The notes under the pieces were generated by a model. That model ran no database searches. It saw only the letters and a program-made list of their open reading frames with translations, and had not been told where the DNA came from. This document shows, piece by piece, positions 59,679 to 64,000 of a stretch of 64,000 nucleotides of DNA. Source of the stretch: VRUE01 sp036557525 (GTDB lineage Bacteria; Actinomycetota; Thermoleophilia; Solirubrobacterales; 70-9); NCBI GenBank assembly GCA_036557525.1, contig DATBHH010000080.1, forward strand, positions 1 through 64,000, read 5' to 3'. A program made the position numbers and the translations under genes. Numbering within the stretch: position 1 is the first letter of the stretch; each line of letters starts with the position of its first letter.

Positions 59679-60403
59679 GCGTGGTGACCGCGGGGCCGGG
59701 CACCGATGCCCGCGAGGCGGTCGCCTCGGCGGCGCGACTGCTGGCGGCCGCCGGGCTGGTCGAGGGGTTCGGCCACGTCTCGGTCCGGGCCCCGGAAGGC
59801 TTCCTGATCACCGCGACCGACCCGCTGGGCAGTGCCGCGGAGGCGCGGGTCCACGCGATCGCCGCCACCGGCGAGGCGGAGCCCGAGGCCGAGGGGGTCC
59901 CGATCGAGGCCCCGCTCCACGCCGCCGTCTACTCGGCGCGTCCCGACGTGGCGGCGATCTGCCGCACCCACTCGCCGGCGATGGTCGCCTTCGGCGCCCG
60001 CGGCGAGGTCCCGCCGCTGTTCCACGGCCTCGGCGGGCTCGCCGGCGAGGTGCGCCTGCATCCCGCCACCGGTCTGATCGCCTCGCGCGAGGCCGGCGAG
60101 GACGCCGTCGGCTCGCTCGGGGTCGCCGACTGCCTGATCCTGCGCGCCAACGGCGGTATCGCCACCGGCCCGGACATCGGCCGGGCGTGCGTGCGCGCCT
60201 ACTTCCTGGAGGAGCGATGCAAGGTCGCGCTCGCCGCGGGTCCCGCCGCGGTGGAGTTGTCCGACGCGGACACGGCTGCTCGCTCTCGCTGGTTTGCGCC
60301 CGAGGCGGCCCGGGCGTGGAGATGGCTTCAGTGGCGGTTCGGGGATGGCCCCGTCGTGCCAGCTGAGGAGGCAGTCAAAGGCAAGGATAGGAGCCACCCA
60401 TGA
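59675..60403 (+). CDS. Class II aldolase/adducin-family protein
   Basis: A 242-residue metal-dependent aldolase-fold protein. FGHVSVRAPEGFLIT replaces the usual GNISVR loop. EAPLHAAVYSARPDVAAICR and THSPAMVAFG provide the catalytic Glu and two metal His. The third metal His, normally in LRNHG, is replaced: LRANGGIATG. It may be a decarboxylase or dehydratase variant rather than a retro-aldolase. It overlaps both neighbours by 4 bp. Confidence 0.8.
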   Translation: MSVVTAGPGTDAREAVASAARLLAAAGLVEGFGHVSVRAPEGFLITATDPLGSAAEARVHAIAATGEAEPEAEGVPIEAPLHAAVYSARPDVAAICRTHSPAMVAFGARGEVPPLFHGLGGLAGEVRLHPATGLIASREAGEDAVGSLGVADCLILRANGGIATGPDIGRACVRAYFLEERCKVALAAGPAAVELSDADTAARSRWFAPEAARAWRWLQWRFGDGPVVPAEEAVKGKDRSHP

Positions 60404-61443
60404 ATGGATCGACGAAGAGGCCGCTGGCAACCGCGGCAGCCCTGCTTGCGGCGGCCGCGCTGAGCATCGGCGTTGCGGCATGCGGCGGCAGCGGAGAATC
60501 GACGACGGCCGAATCGAGCTCGGGCGGAGCGCTCAGCTCGATGACCGACGCCACCCTGGTGCTCGACTTCATCCCGAACGGGGTTCACGCCGGCATCTAC
60601 CGCGCGTTGGAAGAAGGCTATTACAGCGAAAACAACATCAACCTCAAGATCATCCAGCCGACGTCGACGGCCGACACCCTGAAACTGATCGACGCGGGCA
60701 AGGCGGACTTCGGGATCGCCGACGGGATCGATGTCGGCAACCAGATCGTCGAAGGTCGCGACGCGAAGGGGGTCATGGCGCTGCTCGAGCATCCTCCCGG
60801 TGGGCTGATCACACTGAAAAAGAGCGGGATCACCGACCCCAAGGAACTTGAAGGCGAAACGGTCGGGATCACCGGCGTGCCCTCCGACACTGCGATTCTC
60901 AACACGGTCGTCTCCGACGCCGGCGGCAACCCCGAAAACATCAACGTCGTGACGATCGGGTTCAACGGGGTCCAGAACCTGGAAAACGAAAAGGTCGCGG
61001 CCTTCACCGGCTTCGTCCCGGCCGACGGCGTCCAGGTCGAACAGAACGGCAACCCGATCGAATCGTTCCCGCTCGACGAATGGGGCGGGCCCAGCTATCC
61101 CGGGCTGGTCGTCTTCTCGACCCAGGAAAAGATCATGCAGGATCCGGCGTTGATGCAGGCGTTCGTCTCGGCGACCATCAAGGGGTACGAAGAAACCTTC
61201 AAAACCCCCGACAAGAGCATCGAAGACCTGGTCGACGCGAATCCGGGGATCAACGAAGAACTGGCGAAAGCGACGCTGAGCGCCTATATGCCGCTGTTCG
61301 AAGGAGAAGGTGAATACGGCGAATTCGAAACCAAGAACATCGAAGCGCTGTCCAAGTTCATGGTCGAAAACGAACTCGCGAAGTCGGGGTTCACGCCCGA
61401 ACGCTACGGAACCAACGAGTTCGTCACCGGCGAAGAAGGGTGA
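60400..61443 (+). CDS. ABC transporter substrate-binding lipoprotein (NMT1/THI5-like)
   Basis: A 347-residue lipoprotein. Signal with lipobox VAAC (Cys near residue 28), a Ser/Gly linker, then LVLDFIPNGVHAGIYRALEE and GYYSENNINLKIIQP, the SsuA/THI5/NMT1 fold that binds pyrimidines, hydroxymethylpyrimidine, riboflavin precursors, taurine or nitrate. It delivers substrate to the permease at 62863. Of its 34 Glu codons 32 are GAA, in contrast with GAG-dominated neighbours. Lgt at 13597 would lipidate it. Confidence 0.9.
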   Translation: MNGSTKRPLATAAALLAAAALSIGVAACGGSGESTTAESSSGGALSSMTDATLVLDFIPNGVHAGIYRALEEGYYSENNINLKIIQPTSTADTLKLIDAGKADFGIADGIDVGNQIVEGRDAKGVMALLEHPPGGLITLKKSGITDPKELEGETVGITGVPSDTAILNTVVSDAGGNPENINVVTIGFNGVQNLENEKVAAFTGFVPADGVQVEQNGNPIESFPLDEWGGPSYPGLVVFSTQEKIMQDPALMQAFVSATIKGYEETFKTPDKSIEDLVDANPGINEELAKATLSAYMPLFEGEGEYGEFETKNIEALSKFMVENELAKSGFTPERYGTNEFVTGEEG

Positions 61444-61464
61444 CGCGGGGTCGAGCGTGACCAG

Positions 61465-62046
61465 GTGAGCGGGACGGCTGCCAGGATCGAGCCCGGCGAG
61501 GCCGTGGCGATCGAGCTCGTCGAGGGAGAGGAGCTCGTCGTCACGGCTCCCGACGGCGGCCAGGGGGGCGACCTCTCCTTCGCCGGGTTCGACCAGGCCC
61601 TGACCCGCAACGCCAACGGCTGGGAGCGCTACGGCGAGCCCTGGCTCGTCCTCTGGGTCGAGGAGGGAATGCGACTGTTCGACGTCGACGCGGAGCCGGT
61701 GCTTGCGGTGGGGCCCAGCCGCGGTCCCGGCCATCTCGACGTCACCTATCCGGGGTGCTGGAGTGAGATCTACGAGGACCGGCGCCTCGGGTGCCAGGAC
61801 CTGATCTCGGCTGCGCTCGGGATCGAGCGACGCGAGCTGACCGGGATGTTGTCGTTCTTCATGGACGGCGAGGTCGAGGGCGGCGTCTATCGGGGCTTCT
61901 CGCGCCCCGCGGTCGTCGAGGCCGGCGACTACGTGACCTTCAGCGCGCTGCGCCCGGTCGAGGTCGCCGTCAGCGCCTGCCCGGACGACGCCGTCAGCGG
62001 CTGGCGACCGGCGGCCCTGGAGATCGAGGTGCGCGACGATGGCTGA
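61465..62046 (+). CDS. DUF1989-like protein, divergent copy 2
   Basis: A 193-residue protein starting at GTG 61465. It has the beginning and end of the DUF1989 fold (PGEAVAIELVEGEELVVTAP, GDYVTFSALRPVEVAVSACP) and a distinct middle (GHLDVTYPGCWSEIYEDRRL, GCQDLISAALGIERREL). It differs strongly from copy 1 and may pair with it as a heterodimer, as in carboxyguanidine deiminase. It overlaps the ABC ATPase start by 8 bp and lies between transporter genes, so it is part of the same unit. Confidence 0.7.
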   Translation: MSGTAARIEPGEAVAIELVEGEELVVTAPDGGQGGDLSFAGFDQALTRNANGWERYGEPWLVLWVEEGMRLFDVDAEPVLAVGPSRGPGHLDVTYPGCWSEIYEDRRLGCQDLISAALGIERRELTGMLSFFMDGEVEGGVYRGFSRPAVVEAGDYVTFSALRPVEVAVSACPDDAVSGWRPAALEIEVRDDG

Positions 62047-62863
62047 CGCCGGGGCCGGGATCGCGAACGGGTCGGTCCCGAAGCTGCGCGCAGAGGGCCT
62101 CTGCAAGACCTATCCGAGCGCCGGCGGTCCCGGCGACGTCGCCGCCCTCCGCGACGTCGAGTTCGAGGTCGGCGCCGGGGAGTTCGTCTCGATCGTCGGC
62201 CCCTCCGGCTGCGGCAAGTCGACGCTGTTCAGCATCATCGCCGGCCTGATCCGGCCGTCGGCGGGCAACGTCCTGCTCGACGGCAGCGAGCCGAAGCAGC
62301 TCCTGGGCGAGATCGGCTACATGCTCCAGCGCGATTTGCTGATGCCGTGGCGCACCGTCCTCGACAACACCACGGTCGGCCTCGAGTTGAACGGAGTATC
62401 GCGCCGGAAGGCCCGGCGTCGTGCGCTCGACGAGTTCGAGCGCTTCGGCCTGACCGGGTTCGAGCGCCACTGGCCGGCGAAGCTCTCGGGCGGGATGCGC
62501 CAGCGGGCCGCGCTTCTGCGGACCTTCCTCGCCGGTCGCCAGGTGATGCTCCTCGACGAGCCGTTCGGGGCCCTCGACGCCCTGACGAGGCAGCGGATGC
62601 AGGAGTGGCTGCTCGACATCTGGCAGGAAGACAGCAAGACCATCGTCTTCGTCACCCACGACGTCGAGGAGGCCGTATTCCTGTCCGACCGGGTCCACGT
62701 GATGTCGGGAAGGCCCGGCCGGATAGTCCTCAGCCTCGAGGTCGACCTGCCCCGGCCGCGCAATCCGCAGGTGACGATGACCGAGAAGTTCCTTGGCCTC
62801 AAGCAGCGCCTGATGGAACCACTGGAGGAGGCAATCGGGCCTCCGGGGAAGCGGGAGGCCTGA
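62039..62863 (+). CDS. ABC transporter ATP-binding protein (NitT/TauT type)
   Basis: A 274-residue ATPase that powers the importer. Walker A is VGPSGCGKST, the Q loop is YMLQRDLLMPW, the signature is LSGGMRQRAALLR, Walker B is VMLLDEPFGALDA, and the H loop is VFVTHDVEEA. It overlaps the DUF1989 gene by 8 bp and shares the base at 62863 with the permease start (TGATG). Confidence 0.95.
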   Translation: MADAGAGIANGSVPKLRAEGLCKTYPSAGGPGDVAALRDVEFEVGAGEFVSIVGPSGCGKSTLFSIIAGLIRPSAGNVLLDGSEPKQLLGEIGYMLQRDLLMPWRTVLDNTTVGLELNGVSRRKARRRALDEFERFGLTGFERHWPAKLSGGMRQRAALLRTFLAGRQVMLLDEPFGALDALTRQRMQEWLLDIWQEDSKTIVFVTHDVEEAVFLSDRVHVMSGRPGRIVLSLEVDLPRPRNPQVTMTEKFLGLKQRLMEPLEEAIGPPGKREA

Positions 62864-63738
62864 TGGCGACCGCGGGCTCGGTGATGGGGCTCGGCCGCAG
62901 AGCGAGGCCGCGCGGGCCCGCCTCGATCGGCCGCCGCCTGGGGCGCGCCGCAAAGGGGGCGCTGCCGCCGCTGGTGTTCGCCGCGATCGCCCTCGGGCTC
63001 TGGCAGCTCTACGCGACGGTGAGCGGCGTTTCCTCGGCGACGCTGCCGAAGCCGACCGAAATCGCCAAGGCGCTGGTCGAAGAACGGTCGCTCCTGCTCG
63101 AAAACGCCTGGGTGACGATCGAGGAGATACTGCTCGGGTTCGGGCTGGCGATCGTGGTCGGGATCATCCTCGCCGTGCTGATCCGCTCCTCGCGCATCAT
63201 CGAACGCGCGATCTACCCCTGGCTGGTGGCATCGCAGATGGTCCCGATTCCGGCGATCGCACCGCTGATCGTCATCTGGACCGGCTTCGATCTGCGACCG
63301 AAGGTGATCGTGATAGCCCTCGTCTGCTTCTTCCCGATCACGGTCAACGCGATCGACGGCCTCAGGGCCGCCGACCCCGAGCTCCTCAACCTGCTGAAGA
63401 CGCTGCGCGCCGGCCGCTGGCAGCGGTTCCGCAAGGCCCAGCTCCCGGCGGCGCTGCCGTTCATCTTCTCGGGCCTCAAGGTCGGCGCGGCCTTCAGCGT
63501 GATCGGCGCCGTCTTCGCCGAGTGGGTCGGCTCCTCCGAAGGGCTGGGCTACCTGATCCTGCTCCTCAACAACCAGACCGCGACGACCGCGATGTTCGCC
63601 GTGATCGTCGTCCTCGCCGCGATCGGGATCGGCCTTTTCCTCCTCGTCCGCCTTCTCGAGCACCTGGCGCTGCCCTGGTATTACGAGGGACGGGGCGAGG
63701 AGCCCGAGGGCCTCGGCATCGACACGGGCCAGTCGTGA
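62863..63738 (+). CDS. ABC transporter permease (NitT/TauT/SsuC type)
   Basis: A 291-residue inner-membrane permease with about six helices (LPPLVFAAIALGLWQLYATV first). The EAA loop that docks the ATPase is near LNLLKTLRAGRWQRFRKAQL followed by PAALPFIFSGLK. It works as a dimer with the ATPase at 62039 and the lipoprotein at 60400. The 5' overlap is TGATG and the 3' overlap with the next gene is GTGA, so it is fully integrated in the operon. Confidence 0.93.
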   Translation: MATAGSVMGLGRRARPRGPASIGRRLGRAAKGALPPLVFAAIALGLWQLYATVSGVSSATLPKPTEIAKALVEERSLLLENAWVTIEEILLGFGLAIVVGIILAVLIRSSRIIERAIYPWLVASQMVPIPAIAPLIVIWTGFDLRPKVIVIALVCFFPITVNAIDGLRAADPELLNLLKTLRAGRWQRFRKAQLPAALPFIFSGLKVGAAFSVIGAVFAEWVGSSEGLGYLILLLNNQTATTAMFAVIVVLAAIGIGLFLLVRLLEHLALPWYYEGRGEEPEGLGIDTGQS

Positions 63739-64000
63739 GCGGAAAGCCGGCCACCGTCGTCCGCGGCGCCTGGGCGCTGACCATGGACCCCGCGCTGGGC
63801 CCGGTCCGCGACGGTGCGGTCGCGATCGGCTCCGACGGCTCGATCCTCGACGTCGGCCCGGCCGAGGCGATCGTCGCCGCCGACCCCGAGGCCGAGGTGG
63901 TGGGCGACGGCAACGGGATCGTGCTTCCCGGCCTCGTCAATGCCCACACCCACCTCAGCGAGTGCCTGATCGGCGGGATGGGCGAGACGGCGAACCTCTT
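63735..64000 (+). CDS. Amidohydrolase (deaminase/chlorohydrolase type), 3' truncated by window edge
   Basis: The first 88 residues of a metal-dependent hydrolase starting at GTG 63735. RDGAVAIGSDGSILDVGPAE and LPGLVNAHTHLSECLIGGMG give the HxH metal motif of the ATZ/TRZ, guanine- and cytosine-deaminase branch. It would remove an exocyclic amino group or a ring nitrogen. It is the third amidohydrolase of the cluster. The remainder lies beyond the window. Confidence 0.85.
   Translation, partial: MSGKPATVVRGAWALTMDPALGPVRDGAVAIGSDGSILDVGPAEAIVAADPEAEVVGDGNGIVLPGLVNAHTHLSECLIGGMGETANL

Overview
The window is about 64 kb of high-GC DNA packed with genes on both strands. The many GTG and TTG starts and 1-8 bp stop/start overlaps fit an actinobacterium. 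Several features point to the Thermoleophilia/Solirubrobacterales group: abundant secreted proteins with basic C-terminal tails, small exported proteins that begin with an LALFLALSGG-like segment followed by KNSVG..QLKKNSVT repeats, and an actinobacterial type of Lgt. This placement is an inference from gene style, because no rRNA is present.

Layout. 1-13.5 kb: a ferredoxin end, a PASTA-domain secreted protein, an isochorismatase-like hydrolase, Mrp, secreted proteins, a cyclophilin, a PadR regulator divergent from a carotenoid oxygenase with interlocking promoters, an MFS exporter, a K+ channel and a GAP-family membrane protein. 13.5-15.2 kb: lgt lies between an intact tRNA-Ser(UGA) and a broken copy of its 3' part. 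15.3-24.4 kb: mostly housekeeping and metabolism (MFS transporter, sugar-lactone oxidase-like flavoprotein, PLP aldolase/deaminase, tRNA-Ser(GCU), cytochrome P450, pyruvate kinase, enoyl-CoA hydratase, GNAT). 24.4-39.9 kb: an accessory region starting at an intact tRNA-Arg(ACG) and carrying up to three partial copies of the 3' end of that tRNA. It holds beta-helix, beta-propeller, collagen-like and protease-like secreted proteins, a DD-carboxypeptidase, and a TetR/hydrolase pair. 39.9-50.1 kb: a DMT exporter, a HAD phosphatase, a degenerate K+-channel-like protein, a large subtilase, an amine oxidase, a secreted propeller, and an ECF sigma/anti-sigma operon.

50.1-64.0 kb (runs off the end): a catabolic cluster that is the most notable system here. 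An aminotransferase, an aldehyde dehydrogenase, an IclR regulator and a C-N hydrolase precede a strong promoter with a palindromic operator. Downstream is a tightly overlapping operon: a hydantoinase-like amidohydrolase, a carbamoylsarcosine-amidase-like cysteine hydrolase, a DUF1185 protein, an enamidase-like amidohydrolase, a DUF1989 protein, a class II aldolase-like protein, an NMT1/THI5-type binding lipoprotein, a second DUF1989-like protein, an ABC ATPase, an ABC permease and a third amidohydrolase. Together these suggest import and stepwise hydrolysis of a nitrogen heterocycle (cyclic amide or ureide), release of ammonia, and oxidation of the carbon skeleton. The substrate cannot be named from sequence alone.
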